A DNA stretch of 64,000 nucleotides from Promethearchaeota archaeon (GCA_016839915.1 JAEOTH010000151.1:1-64000); one strand, 5' to 3'; numbered from the stretch's first letter, positions 19,673 through 30,215 are shown. The notes: generated from the sequence alone by a model not told the origin. Numbers and translations: made by a program.

Positions 19673-20752
19673 CTATATTTTAATTTTTTTAAAATAATTA
19701 TTTATTTGCTTTACATCAAATTCATAATTAACCTCTTCTTCCATATACCATTTACATAAAAACTTAATTGTATCATCAATAGAAAGTTCAGGTTTCCAGT
19801 CTAAGTATTTTCTAGCTTTATTACTATTAATTATTAACATTTTTGTTTCATGAAAATTATCAGAATTTTGATTTGAAGGAGTTTCATATCGCCCTTTACC
19901 AAAAAATTTAATAATTTTAGTAATAATATCTCTAACTGTAAAAATTTGATTTTTAGTGGGCCCAAAATTCCAAGCACTTGAAAAAAGGGGGTCACCATCC
20001 CACATCTTAACAGTAAGCATGAGTAATCCTCGAATTGGTTCTAGAACATATTGCCAAGGTCTAATATAATCAGGATTTCTTATTAAAATATCCTGATCTA
20101 CAAGAATAGCTCTCATGCAATCAGGAATTAACCGATATTTTTGCCAATCTCCTCCACCAATAACGTTTCCACATCTTACTGATGATATATATTTAGGATC
20201 AAGATTCTTTTTAGGATTAAAGAAAGAGTTTCGATAAGCACCAGTAATTAATTCAGAACATGCTTTACTTGAACTATAAGGATCAAATCCTCCAAGTTTA
20301 TCCTCTTCACTATATCCTCTTTCTATTTCAAAATTCTCATATACCTTATCAGTTGTAAAATTGATTAATAATTTTGACGAATTTGATTTTCGAAAGGCTT
20401 CAAAAATATTAACAGTTCCTCCAATATTAATTTCATATGTTTCCTTTGGAATTTCATATGATTTTCCAACAATTGGTTGAGCAGCTAAATGAAAAACAAT
20501 ATCTGGTTTATGATTTTTAAATATGGCTTTTACTTTATCAAAATCTCTTACATCTCCAAGAATATGAACAATTTTTTCTGCGAGATTTGTAACTACAAAA
20601 TTATCTTTAACGCTATAGGGAGGAAGAGCGTATCCAATAACTTTAGCAGATAATTCATTTAGAATAATAGCCAACCAAGAACCAATGAATCCTGTGTGTC
20701 CTGTTATTAAAACCTTTTTTCCTTTAAAAAAATCTTTAAAATATTTATTCAT
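19673..20752 (-). CDS. rfbG: CDP-glucose 4,6-dehydratase
   Basis: FFKGKKVLITGHTGFIGSWLAIILNELSAKVIGYALPP; YSSSKACSELITGAYRNSFF; VRCGNVIGGGDWQKYRLIPDCMRA; RPWQYVLEPIRGLLML. Confidence 0.93.
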   Translation of the reverse strand: MNKYFKDFFKGKKVLITGHTGFIGSWLAIILNELSAKVIGYALPPYSVKDNFVVTNLAEKIVHILGDVRDFDKVKAIFKNHKPDIVFHLAAQPIVGKSYEIPKETYEINIGGTVNIFEAFRKSNSSKLLINFTTDKVYENFEIERGYSEEDKLGGFDPYSSSKACSELITGAYRNSFFNPKKNLDPKYISSVRCGNVIGGGDWQKYRLIPDCMRAILVDQDILIRNPDYIRPWQYVLEPIRGLLMLTVKMWDGDPLFSSAWNFGPTKNQIFTVRDIITKIIKFFGKGRYETPSNQNSDNFHETKMLIINSNKARKYLDWKPELSIDDTIKFLCKWYMEEEVNYEFDVKQINNYFKKIKI

Positions 20753-20755
20753 TAC

Positions 20756-20905
20756 CTAATCTTCCCAATTACTTGATTATTATTCCATAATTTATTCAAA
20801 TTACATTTTTTCATTTTTTACCAATGATTTCAGAATTAATTCAGTTTGGCGCCCCAGTTAAGTACCCCATCCTCCAGCTAAAATTATAACTTTCAATATA
20901 ACTTC
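20756..20905 (-). pseudogene. Relic of a second glucose-1-phosphate cytidylyltransferase (rfbF) gene, both termini present with interior deleted
   Basis: Reverse translation gives (I)KVIILAGGWGT*LG, matching MKVIILAGGWGTRLG of 23495..24268, then LNKLWNNNQVIGKI*, matching the LNKLWNNNQAFWKIW C-terminus. DNT-level similarity is visible on both sides. Confidence 0.82.
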
Positions 20906-21059
20906 ATTTTTACTATAATGATTTTACTTAATATAATATTCCCTTAATTATATTAGTTACATCAATTTTCTTTATGATTTTATAAATAAAGAAAAATTCT
21001 TTGTGTAAACACTCATTAGTGCCTTTGTTAGGAAAAAGAATTTTTAGATCATAACTAAA

Positions 21060-22121
21060 ATGAAAGAAAAATCAATTGATAAAGTAAAAAATGAAGATCT
21101 TGTTCGAATTTACGAAATGCAAAATGCATTATTAAAATCCCGAAAAGAAATTCTACCATCTAAATATTGGATTATGATAAATAAACGAAATATTGAACAA
21201 CTAAAAAAATTTGGCTATAAAAATTTTAAAATAACTTTAGCAAGAAATTATTTTACCTGGATATCTGCGGGAAGAAAATTCTGGAAAGAAGATCAATTTG
21301 ATTTTTTATTATCAAAACTTCCTCGTCATTTAATTTTTATTAATTTTTTCCGTAGTTTTCGATCATTTTTTAAGATTGGCAATAAAAATTTATCATCCCT
21401 TAAAACGTTTAAATATATTTTATTAACTTATATGATTTGGGAATTTGTTTCAAGAAATGGTGGCGAAAATATTTTTAATAAATTGGATGAACCATTAGAG
21501 GGAAATCCTATAAAACTTTTTAGAAAGAAAAAGTTAATTACTCAAGATCTTGCTAATTCTGTATTAGAGTATAAATCGGTTATGGATCATATTAAAAAAG
21601 ACGAGATTAACTCTATTTTGGAATTAGGCTCAGGGTATGGGCGCACCGCTTATGTTTTTTTAAAATTATTACCGAATATAAAATATATATTTGTTGATAT
21701 ACCCCCTGCTCTATTTATAGCTGAAAAATATATTTCGAATCAATTTAAAAATGAAGTAGTTTTTAAATTTCGAACATTTAATTCGTATAACGAGATCAAA
21801 GGTGAATTTGAGAAATCTCGCATAGCATTTTTTCTACCTAATCAACTTGATTTACTTCCTCCAAAAAGTGTCAATTTATTTATTAATATATCTTCTTTCC
21901 ATGAAATGCGACCTGATCAAATTAATTATTACTTTAGTTGTATAGACAAATTGATTAAGAAATATATATATATAAAACAGTGGAAGTTTACAAAAGTTCC
22001 ATATGAAAACATAACATTGACAGAAAAAGACTACCCTATTCGAAAAAATTGGAAAAAAATTTATTGGAGAGAATGTAAAGTACAAACTAGGTTTTTCGAA
22101 GCACTTCTCCATATACAATAA
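21060..22121 (+). CDS. Putative sugar O-methyltransferase
   Basis: SILELGSGYGRTAYVFLKLLPNIKYIFVDIPPALFIAEKYI; LFINISSFHEMRPDQINYYFSCIDKL. Confidence 0.72.
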   Translation: MKEKSIDKVKNEDLVRIYEMQNALLKSRKEILPSKYWIMINKRNIEQLKKFGYKNFKITLARNYFTWISAGRKFWKEDQFDFLLSKLPRHLIFINFFRSFRSFFKIGNKNLSSLKTFKYILLTYMIWEFVSRNGGENIFNKLDEPLEGNPIKLFRKKKLITQDLANSVLEYKSVMDHIKKDEINSILELGSGYGRTAYVFLKLLPNIKYIFVDIPPALFIAEKYISNQFKNEVVFKFRTFNSYNEIKGEFEKSRIAFFLPNQLDLLPPKSVNLFINISSFHEMRPDQINYYFSCIDKLIKKYIYIKQWKFTKVPYENITLTEKDYPIRKNWKKIYWRECKVQTRFFEALLHIQ

Positions 22122-22159
22122 CTCTTGGAATTTTTTTTAAAAGAAACAAATTCACAAAA

Positions 22160-23404
22160 TTAGCTACTTTTCTTTTTAAGTTTTCCTTTGAAAAAAATAT
22201 AATGTATAGGAATTCTGATAATGATAAAAGCATCAATATATAAAAAAAAAATCAATTTTAAAAAAAAGATAAAAGAATACTTCTCATAATTCTTTTTATC
22301 AACTAACGAAATGAAAAATAAAAACTTTCGAATCTTAATCAGATAAAAGTATAAGAGAATTAAAGACCCTATAAAGAATAAACCAAAATCTAAAAAGTAA
22401 AGAAATGGAAATATTAGGATAACTAATGAAATAAAATATAACAAAAAAAACTTGATTAATCTTATTTTTTTATATTTATAAGAATATATAAGAGAGTTTT
22501 CAATCCATATAGTTTTCTGACGTATATATTCATTTATAGTCCCTGAATAATCTACATATATTCTATGACGATAATCTCTTAACTGATATGCTTTATATCC
22601 TTTAGAAAAAGTATCAAAGCCCATTGAGCGGTCGGTAGCTATATTCTGATTTTCTGTAAATAGCCCAATTGATTTTATGATTTCATATTTTAAGCAAAAA
22701 TTTTGACCAGTAATTGTTTTATTATTAGAATATCTTGAATATTTAAATCGAAAAGATGTAAATCTATCGAATAATAAATATTTTACAAAATCATTATTCT
22801 CTTGACTTTTTATAGGTCTAACTCCCCCGACTACGAGATCTTCATTAAGATTAATTATCGGATAGATTACTCTTAATAAAATTTCATCATTTAGATAACT
22901 GTCTGCATCAATAAAATATACTATCCCTTCATTGATATATTTAATACATTCATTTATTGCTTTTACTTTTCCCAGTGAAGGCCTATCAGCTCCACCTTTT
23001 TGGTGTAAGATAATAAATCTATCAAATTTCTTAAAAGAATTAGCAATTTCAAGGGTTTCTTCATTACCCCCTGCGTTTACAATTATTTTTAAATTGGGAT
23101 AAGATAAATTATTTAATGAGCAAAGACATTCTTTAAATAATTGTCCTTCTTTCCAAGCAGGTATAATAATATTTACTTGAGGTTTACTTTTTAAATCATT
23201 TAATGAGATCGATTCTGGATCATAATATTTCTTAAAAAATCTAAGGTATTTCCTATCTCTTAGAACATATAAAAACAAATGAATAGAAAATATTATAAAA
23301 ATTAATATTAAAATAACATAGATATTTTTTAATAGATTTAATAAACTAATTATAAACTCCAATAAATTAATAGCTAAATCTATAATAAACATCTGAGTTA
23401 TCAA
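22160..23404 (-). CDS. Membrane-associated glycosyltransferase family 2
   Basis: N- and C-terminal TM segments; PQVNIIIPAWKEGQLFKECLCSLNNLSYPNLKIIVNAGG...YFIDADSYL. Confidence 0.85.
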   Translation of the reverse strand: MITQMFIIDLAINLLEFIISLLNLLKNIYVILILIFIIFSIHLFLYVLRDRKYLRFFKKYYDPESISLNDLKSKPQVNIIIPAWKEGQLFKECLCSLNNLSYPNLKIIVNAGGNEETLEIANSFKKFDRFIILHQKGGADRPSLGKVKAINECIKYINEGIVYFIDADSYLNDEILLRVIYPIINLNEDLVVGGVRPIKSQENNDFVKYLLFDRFTSFRFKYSRYSNNKTITGQNFCLKYEIIKSIGLFTENQNIATDRSMGFDTFSKGYKAYQLRDYRHRIYVDYSGTINEYIRQKTIWIENSLIYSYKYKKIRLIKFFLLYFISLVILIFPFLYFLDFGLFFIGSLILLYFYLIKIRKFLFFISLVDKKNYEKYSFIFFLKLIFFLYIDAFIIIRIPIHYIFFKGKLKKKSS

Positions 23405-23494
23405 ATTTTGTGTATTTTTTAATCGTTTCTAAGACTCTTTCTTTTATATCCAAGAAGATTTTGTGCTTTTTTTTATTCAGAAAGATTCTTAGCA

Positions 23495-24268
23495 CTACCA
23501 AATCTTCCAAAATGCTTGGTTATTATTCCATAATTTATTTAAATGATCCAAATCTCTTTCATGATCCATACATGCCCAATTACCTTCATGTTTATAAACC
23601 ATAACTTCTCCCTTGGAAGTTAAATCCTCCAATATCCCATATTCTAAATCACAGTCTTCATCAGGTGTTATATAATCTAAAAATTTATTATTAAAAACCA
23701 TAAAACCTCCATTTATTAACCCAACTGAAGTTTGAGGTTTCTCCTGAAAAGATTTTAATTCTCCATCTTCTTCAGTAAGTTCTCCAAAACGAGCAGGAGC
23801 ATGAACTCCCGTAATGGTAAAGATTTTATTATGAGATTTATGGAATTCGACTAAATTTTTAATGTTTATGTCTGCTACCCCATCTCCATAAGTTACCATA
23901 TTTATATCAGGATTTAAATATTTCTCAACTCTTTTTATTCTTCCACCTTTAAGTGTGTTTATGCCAGTATCTATTAAAGAAATTTTCCAATTTGTTTCAT
24001 CACTATTACTGTAAATTTCAATATTTTTTTTTTTCAGATCTATTGCAAAATCATTGTTATAATATTCATAGTGATAGAAATAGTCCTTAATAATATCTCC
24101 TTTTACACCTAAGCATATAACAAAATCATTGAAACCATAATAAGAATAGATTTTCATGATATGCCATAGCATAGGTTTGTTACCTATTCGTACCATTGGT
24201 TTTGGAATTAACTCTGTTCGACGACCAAGTCTAGTACCCCATCCACCAGCTAAAATTATGACCTTCAA
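23495..24268 (-). CDS. rfbF: Glucose-1-phosphate cytidylyltransferase
   Basis: MKVIILAGGWGTRLGRRTELIPKPMVRIGNKPMLWHIMKIYSYYGFNDFVICLGVKGDIIKDYF; VTYGDGVADINIKNLVEFH; DCDLEYGILEDLTSKGEVMVYKHEGNWACMD. Confidence 0.95.
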   Translation of the reverse strand: MKVIILAGGWGTRLGRRTELIPKPMVRIGNKPMLWHIMKIYSYYGFNDFVICLGVKGDIIKDYFYHYEYYNNDFAIDLKKKNIEIYSNSDETNWKISLIDTGINTLKGGRIKRVEKYLNPDINMVTYGDGVADINIKNLVEFHKSHNKIFTITGVHAPARFGELTEEDGELKSFQEKPQTSVGLINGGFMVFNNKFLDYITPDEDCDLEYGILEDLTSKGEVMVYKHEGNWACMDHERDLDHLNKLWNNNQAFWKIW

Positions 24269-24515
24269 TTCATTTTCCTATTTTTTTATAATTACATATT
24301 AACTAACAATCAAAAATTATCACTTCTTACAAATTCTATAAATTCACTTTTTTTCTTATATTTTTCTCAAATTTAGGATTTTATTTGATTAAAATTCACA
24401 AAAATTAACTTAATAATAAGAAAAAAAGTATTATAGTATAAAATTCTAGTTTTAAAGAAATTAAAAAACAAAATATGATTTTATAACATATTCAAATCAG
24501 GTTGATATCACATCG

Positions 24516-25328
24516 ATGATGAAAGGATATATTAATAAATTTTTAATTACAATCAAAAATGGAAGTTTTAACAATAGATTATTTCGTAATATCGTTGCTA
24601 AAATTAGATTATTAATATTTTATATTCTATCAATTCTTGCCAGTATAGATCTTAAAATAGAAGTATCAAGATGCAAAAACTTTGAAGATTACATTAATTT
24701 AGGTTTATATTACGAGTATACTCCAATTAAAAGATTACTTTTTAAAATTATATTTAGAACATTTCAAAACAAAGAAGAAATAAGCAAATTTATTAAAATT
24801 ATAGCAAAAGAACGCCCAAAATTAGTTCTCGAAATTGGGACTGCCAGAGGAGGTTCTTTATTTTTATTAACAAAATTTTCTAATAGTAATTCACATATTA
24901 TAAGTCTAGATTTACCAGGAGGTATCCATGGAGGTGGATATCCTCGACCATTTAAAATATTTTATAAATCATTTAAACTTAAGAATCAAAAAATCACTTT
25001 TATTAGGAAGGATTCTCATAATCCTTCTACATTATTAAAAGTGAAGAAGATAATAAACAAAAGAAAGATTGATATTCTCTTTATTGATGGAGATCATACA
25101 TATAATGGTGTAAAAAAAGATTTTGAAATGTATAGTCCTCTTGTCAAGAAAAATGGTTTAGTTGCATTCCATGATATTACTGTTCAACAACCTAGATTAA
25201 ATTGTCAAGTACATATATTCTGGAATGAGATAAAAAATAATTTTGATTTTGAAGAAATTATTGGGAGAGAAAAATCTTATACTAGGAATGAAAAAATATA
25301 TGGCATTGGTATTATTAGATTTAAATGA
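24516..25328 (+). CDS. SAM-dependent methyltransferase (CmcI-like), paralog of 45069..45833
   Basis: LVLEIGTARGGSLFLLTKFSNSNSHIISLDLPGG; IDILFIDGDHTYNGVKKDFEMYSPLVKKNGLVAFHDI. Confidence 0.78.
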   Translation: MMKGYINKFLITIKNGSFNNRLFRNIVAKIRLLIFYILSILASIDLKIEVSRCKNFEDYINLGLYYEYTPIKRLLFKIIFRTFQNKEEISKFIKIIAKERPKLVLEIGTARGGSLFLLTKFSNSNSHIISLDLPGGIHGGGYPRPFKIFYKSFKLKNQKITFIRKDSHNPSTLLKVKKIINKRKIDILFIDGDHTYNGVKKDFEMYSPLVKKNGLVAFHDITVQQPRLNCQVHIFWNEIKNNFDFEEIIGREKSYTRNEKIYGIGIIRFK

Positions 25329-25335
25329 AAGAAAT

Positions 25336-26766
25336 TCACTGAATTTTCTTAGTTTTTTTAAGATCTTTAATTATATTACTTATTTTAGTTCTCTCTGTAA
25401 TTTGAGAAAATTTTATTCTTAATAAATCTTTAAAAAGTTTCACAATTTCAGGCTTTTCAGATACTAAATTTTGAATTTCATTTGGATCTTTTTCAAGATC
25501 ATATAATTCTTCAATACCACCATGAATTTTACCACAATACTCACATAAAGCATTCTTTTCTGAATCTGAATAAATATATTTGTATTTTTTTGTTCTAATA
25601 GCTTTTTTTTGTTGTGTATGATATTCTTCGATAAAGATTAACTCCCTCAAATCGTCTACATTTTCAATTACATCTAAAAGAGATTTTCCATCTAAATCCT
25701 GTGTATGTAATATTCCTAGATAATCTAAAAGAGTGGGTGTAATATCAATATGTTGTACAAAATTATCAATAATTTTATGGTTATAGTTAGGAAGTCTAAT
25801 AATGAGTGGAACACGAATGCTCACATCATAAAGACCATGATGATCAAAATAGATTTCGTGTTCTAAAAGACTCTCACCATGATCAGAAGTAATTAAAATT
25901 ATGGTATTATCATATATGTTTTGTTGTTTCAAAATTTTTAATATTTTTCCAATTTCTTTATCAACAAATTTAATACAGGCATCATATCTTAGTAACATCT
26001 CTTTACACGATTTAATACCCGTTGTGAACTTTTTTAATCGTGACTTCCATAAACCATTGATACTTTCTAATATCCAATCGATTGTGCAATCACTTTCATA
26101 AGTCCAATCTTCTAATTCTTTTAAATCATCAATTGGAGGTTCATAAGGCATATGAACACCCCAATAATGTAAGAAAATAAAAAAAGGTGATTTTTTTTTT
26201 GAAAATTCAATTATCTTGTCTTGAGCAATTTTTGTATAATGTATATCCCTTGTATATTTTAATGGTTTATAATTTCTTGATGAATATCCAGATTTAATTC
26301 TAGATTTAACAGCTACCTTTTTAATAAATTCTAATATCTTAGGGGAAAATAATTTAAGCTTTTTTTTAATATTTCCTTTAAAAGATGGATCCTGATATCT
26401 TGACAGAAAATCGTCAAATCCTTCATGGTACATTCTTTTTATAAAATCTATGCAAATTGAATTATAACCTTTTCTAGCTAAAATTTCTTGCAAAAAATCT
26501 GACCTTAATCTATTCAAAACCTCAATTTCTGTATCATCTACTTTATTTCCATGAGATGTTAAACCATGACTACTTGGGTATTGCCCTGTAAGTAGAGAAA
26601 TTAAGGAAGGATCAGTTGTATTAATTGTAGAGAATGCATTCTTAAATACTATATTTTCTGAAGCAAATTTATCAATATTAGGAGTGGTTGATTTATTATA
26701 TCCATAGAATGAAACATTTTTCATTCTCATAGCATCTATTATAATTAAGATAATGTTTGGAAGCAT
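25336..26766 (-). CDS. Sulfatase-fold (alkaline phosphatase superfamily) enzyme with Thr at the nucleophile position
   Basis: NIILIIIDAMRMKNVSFYGYNKSTTPNIDKFASENIVFKNAFSTINTTDPSLISLLTGQYPSSHG; TSDHGESLLEHEIYFDHHG. Confidence 0.9.
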   Translation of the reverse strand: MLPNIILIIIDAMRMKNVSFYGYNKSTTPNIDKFASENIVFKNAFSTINTTDPSLISLLTGQYPSSHGLTSHGNKVDDTEIEVLNRLRSDFLQEILARKGYNSICIDFIKRMYHEGFDDFLSRYQDPSFKGNIKKKLKLFSPKILEFIKKVAVKSRIKSGYSSRNYKPLKYTRDIHYTKIAQDKIIEFSKKKSPFFIFLHYWGVHMPYEPPIDDLKELEDWTYESDCTIDWILESINGLWKSRLKKFTTGIKSCKEMLLRYDACIKFVDKEIGKILKILKQQNIYDNTIILITSDHGESLLEHEIYFDHHGLYDVSIRVPLIIRLPNYNHKIIDNFVQHIDITPTLLDYLGILHTQDLDGKSLLDVIENVDDLRELIFIEEYHTQQKKAIRTKKYKYIYSDSEKNALCEYCGKIHGGIEELYDLEKDPNEIQNLVSEKPEIVKLFKDLLRIKFSQITERTKISNIIKDLKKTKKIQ

Positions 26767-26980
26767 TATTTAATCTACTGTGTTACTTTGAAGTTTTTTA
26801 TGTAGTTTTTAAGGAGATTATTATTTGTTTTATAAAAAAAATTTCTAAAAACCTAAATGAATATTTTCATTTATTCTCTAAAATTGATTAAAACAAAAAT
26901 GTGTTTATAAAAGCTATCTATGTTTATAAAAACCTCTGATTTGATATATTTTAATTTTTAATTCTTACTTAAATGTAATT

Positions 26981-28633
26981 ATGTCAAGTAATGGAAATAC
27001 TAAAGAAAGACGAAAAATTACTGTTGAACAAAGAATTTTAGCTAAAAATTCAGTCCTCTCCTTTATAATTACTTATAGTAATTATTTCTCTTCAATGGTT
27101 ACTTCTTTTATGGTTGCTAGATTAATTACACAGGATGAATGGGGATATTTAATACTAGCTACATCATATTTAATGATAATTTTAACTATATTAGGTTTCA
27201 TACCTCCCGGATTATCTGCTTCTCTAAATTATTATATTCCGAGATATTTAGCTTTAAACCAGAAAGCAAAACTGAAATCCTTTATAAAAAATGCATTCAT
27301 CATTAGGATATCTATTTTAACAGTAGCTTTTGTTATTAGTATAATAGTGTTTATATTCTTCTCTAATTTATTCTCAGTTAATTTATTTAAATATGAACAT
27401 TTATTAGTTTTACTCTCTCCTCTTATCTTAATTGATGGAATTGACAAAATGATCGGTGAAATGAATGTAAGCTTTAATCGATTTAATTTCGTTTTAATTC
27501 TTATTATGATTAAAAATCTTTTCAACATTTTTTTGTTAATATTTTGTATAATTTTCTTTTATGATGTTCAATTAGAGACAATTGTTCTAATTAATATTAT
27601 TACCGCAGCTATACCTTTTATAATTAATGCTCTCGTATCAATTTTTTATTTAAGATCTAAATTTAGAGATGTTGAAGATGAAATACATACTTTGAAAGAA
27701 ACTATAAAGGATATATCTATTTACGGAACTCATTTGAGTATTACAAATTTACTTGATAGATTTGCTGGTGAGATTAGAGTTCAAACAATAGGGATATTTG
27801 GGACTACTGACTTTGTAACTGGATATAATATAGGTAATCATTATAGGGAAGTTTCAACAGGTTCAATTGGAGCATTGAATAAGCCACTAATAATCTCTTT
27901 TGCTGGCTTATACGCTACTAAAAAGCATGATCAAATCGATAGAACTTATAGAGTACTGTTAAAATATATGATATTTATGCAATTAGTAATTACTGGATTC
28001 TTGATATTCTTTACTGATTTTTATCTCTCTTTTATCTATGGTGCATCCTATCTAAAATTTTCATTATTAGTAAAACTGATTTTAATATCAATAGCATTTA
28101 GAGTGCCTGTCACATATTTTTTCAGTCTTTTAAAAGCTAGTGAAAAAGTAAAAAATTTAATACCTATAAATTTTGTTCTTACTATAGCCAGTCTTTCTTT
28201 TTTTTTATTTGGATTAATTTATTTTGGAGTTATAGGGGCAATTGTAGGAATAATTATAATAAATTGTATAACAACAATCTTCATTCTTGTAGCTACTTTA
28301 AGAATTCTTAAAATAAAAGTAGATGCTAAAATGACACTTCTTCAGTTTTCTATTTTTTTCATTGCAGTTATTATTTCTCTAATAATGGAGACCCTATTCT
28401 TAAATAACCTCAATTTAATGATACTTCAAACTTTAAATCTGACTTTTTTTGAAAAATTTAATTTCTTTTCTTTAGGGACATTTCTAATAATTTTTTTAAC
28501 TTTAAACATATTTTTAAAAATACTTACTCGTTCTGACATTGAAAGAATAGAAACTTTTTTTGATAAACCAACATTCAGTCATAGAACAATTCGAAAAGGA
28601 TTAGGCTTTTTAAAAAAAATTTTTAAAAAATAA
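26981..28633 (+). CDS. Polysaccharide flippase / oligosaccharide transporter (MOP superfamily, Wzx-like)
   Basis: 550 aa polytopic protein; SSMVTSFMVARLITQDEWGYLILATSYLMI, TDFVTGYNIGNHYREVSTGSIGALNKPLI. Confidence 0.85.
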   Translation: MSSNGNTKERRKITVEQRILAKNSVLSFIITYSNYFSSMVTSFMVARLITQDEWGYLILATSYLMIILTILGFIPPGLSASLNYYIPRYLALNQKAKLKSFIKNAFIIRISILTVAFVISIIVFIFFSNLFSVNLFKYEHLLVLLSPLILIDGIDKMIGEMNVSFNRFNFVLILIMIKNLFNIFLLIFCIIFFYDVQLETIVLINIITAAIPFIINALVSIFYLRSKFRDVEDEIHTLKETIKDISIYGTHLSITNLLDRFAGEIRVQTIGIFGTTDFVTGYNIGNHYREVSTGSIGALNKPLIISFAGLYATKKHDQIDRTYRVLLKYMIFMQLVITGFLIFFTDFYLSFIYGASYLKFSLLVKLILISIAFRVPVTYFFSLLKASEKVKNLIPINFVLTIASLSFFLFGLIYFGVIGAIVGIIIINCITTIFILVATLRILKIKVDAKMTLLQFSIFFIAVIISLIMETLFLNNLNLMILQTLNLTFFEKFNFFSLGTFLIIFLTLNIFLKILTRSDIERIETFFDKPTFSHRTIRKGLGFLKKIFKK

Positions 28634-28672
28634 ATCAATTACATTCTCAATTCAAATTTAGGTATTTAAATA

Positions 28673-29782
28673 TTGCGAAGCAGTTTGGAAAAGATCATAT
28701 ATATTGGATTTTATAATGAAAATGTTTCTAGAAGTGTTAAATTTGCAAACCTTTTATTGAAAAAAAATGTGGAGGTAATTAAATATCAACTTACTAAAAG
28801 GGAGAGATTTTTCTTTTTAAAAAAGTTTAAAAGAGTTTTTCATAGAATTTTAAAAGAAAGAATAGATGCAATAATTTACTTCTCTGATTTCTTTTCACCA
28901 ATAATTCTTTTTTTAAAATTATTAACAAAACTAAAAAGAATTCCGTTAATAAATAAATTTGACATTTCTGGTCTTTATTTTAAATTAGATCGTAATTATA
29001 ATAAAATTAGCACATTTCAGTATTTGAAATCTTATTTTTATGACAAAATTGAGCTTTTCTTGTCGGATATGATATTTTTTTTAACTCAAGCACAGCTTAA
29101 TCATTTTCAGAAACGGTTTAATGTTAAAAAGAGGAAATGTTATAGTATGTATCTTGGTACTAATGAATCAATCTTTTATCCCAGGAAAAAAGAAAAAAGA
29201 TTTGAATACCCAATTATCGTAGGATATTGGGGATCATACATTCCAATACATGGAGTGGAATATATTGTCGAAGCTGCTAAGATTTTAAAGGATGATGAAA
29301 ATATTAAATTCTTAATGATGGGAAGAGGATCTAAACTTGATCACATTATTAGACAAAAGGAAAAATACAATTTAAGTAACTTAAATATCTTAGGATTTCT
29401 TCCTTTTAAGGAATTTATGGAAAATATGTCGAAAATTGATATTAGTTTAGGGATATTTGGAAATTCAAAAAAATCAAATTGGTGTGTTACTAATAAAGTA
29501 TATGAGGCTCTTGGTATGGGGCTTCCAGTTATAACACGTTTAAGTTCAGCTAATCTTGAATTATTTGGAAAAGAACAAAACATCTATTTCTGCAAACCGG
29601 CTGATCCAAGATCATTATCAAATGCTATTCATAAATTGGCCTATAATCGAGTCATTAGAGAGGAGATCGGGAAAAATGGCTATAATACATTCATTAAAAA
29701 ATGCTCAGATTCAGTTCTTTCAAATGAGTTATATTTTTCTATTGATAATTATCTTAAGGGCAGAAATATTTCAAAACTATAA
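28673..29782 (+). CDS. Glycosyltransferase family 4-like
   Basis: IVGYWGSYIPIHGVEYIVEAAKILKDDENIKFLMMGRGSKLDHII...SNWCVTNKVYEALGMGLPVITR. Confidence 0.88.
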   Translation: MRSSLEKIIYIGFYNENVSRSVKFANLLLKKNVEVIKYQLTKRERFFFLKKFKRVFHRILKERIDAIIYFSDFFSPIILFLKLLTKLKRIPLINKFDISGLYFKLDRNYNKISTFQYLKSYFYDKIELFLSDMIFFLTQAQLNHFQKRFNVKKRKCYSMYLGTNESIFYPRKKEKRFEYPIIVGYWGSYIPIHGVEYIVEAAKILKDDENIKFLMMGRGSKLDHIIRQKEKYNLSNLNILGFLPFKEFMENMSKIDISLGIFGNSKKSNWCVTNKVYEALGMGLPVITRLSSANLELFGKEQNIYFCKPADPRSLSNAIHKLAYNRVIREEIGKNGYNTFIKKCSDSVLSNELYFSIDNYLKGRNISKL

Positions 29783-29920
29783 TTACCTTGTTTTTTCTCA
29801 TAAAAATACAACTGAATTCTGCCAGTAAAAAAAAAGTTTTTTAATGATATATAATTATATTTAATTAAATACTAAATTTATTTTATCAAAAATAAAGAAA
29901 AAAGTAAAGTTGAAATTTAT

Positions 29921-30160
29921 ATGTCTGAGGAAGAAAATAAGGTTGAATATACAACGGTATCGATTCCTAAGCCTCTTGTTCAAAAAATAAAAAACAGGAT
30001 GAAAGGCACTGGTTTTTCAAGTGTTTCTAGCTATGTTACATATGTTCTTAGACAAATCTTATCTTCTATTGAAGAAGATGAACGAACTACAAGTGCCTTT
30101 ACTAAGGAAGAAGAAGAAAAAGTAAAACAACGTCTAAGAGATTTAGGATATATTGATTAA
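29921..30160 (+). CDS. Ribbon-helix-helix-like small protein
   Basis: EYTTVSIPKPLVQKIKNRMKGTGFSSVSSYVTYVLRQILSSIEE: short strand plus two helices; lies directly upstream of sat. Confidence 0.75.
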   Translation: MSEEENKVEYTTVSIPKPLVQKIKNRMKGTGFSSVSSYVTYVLRQILSSIEEDERTTSAFTKEEEEKVKQRLRDLGYID

Positions 30161-30215
30161 AATAAAAATAATCAATTTAAAATATAAAACCAATTAATGA
30201 AAGGGAAAAGAGATA

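Noticed and set aside
21876-22118. Minus ORF 21876..22118
   Set aside because: Antisense to the sugar O-methyltransferase 21060..22121; AT-rich hydrophobic artefact.
11736-26766. Calling the two AP-superfamily enzymes formylglycine sulfatases
   Set aside because: Both have Thr at the position where a formylglycine sulfatase needs Cys/Ser, so sulfatase activity is not supported.
29556-29828. Plus ORF 29556..29828
   Set aside because: Out-of-frame overlap with the GT4 gene 28673..29782; not conserved-looking.
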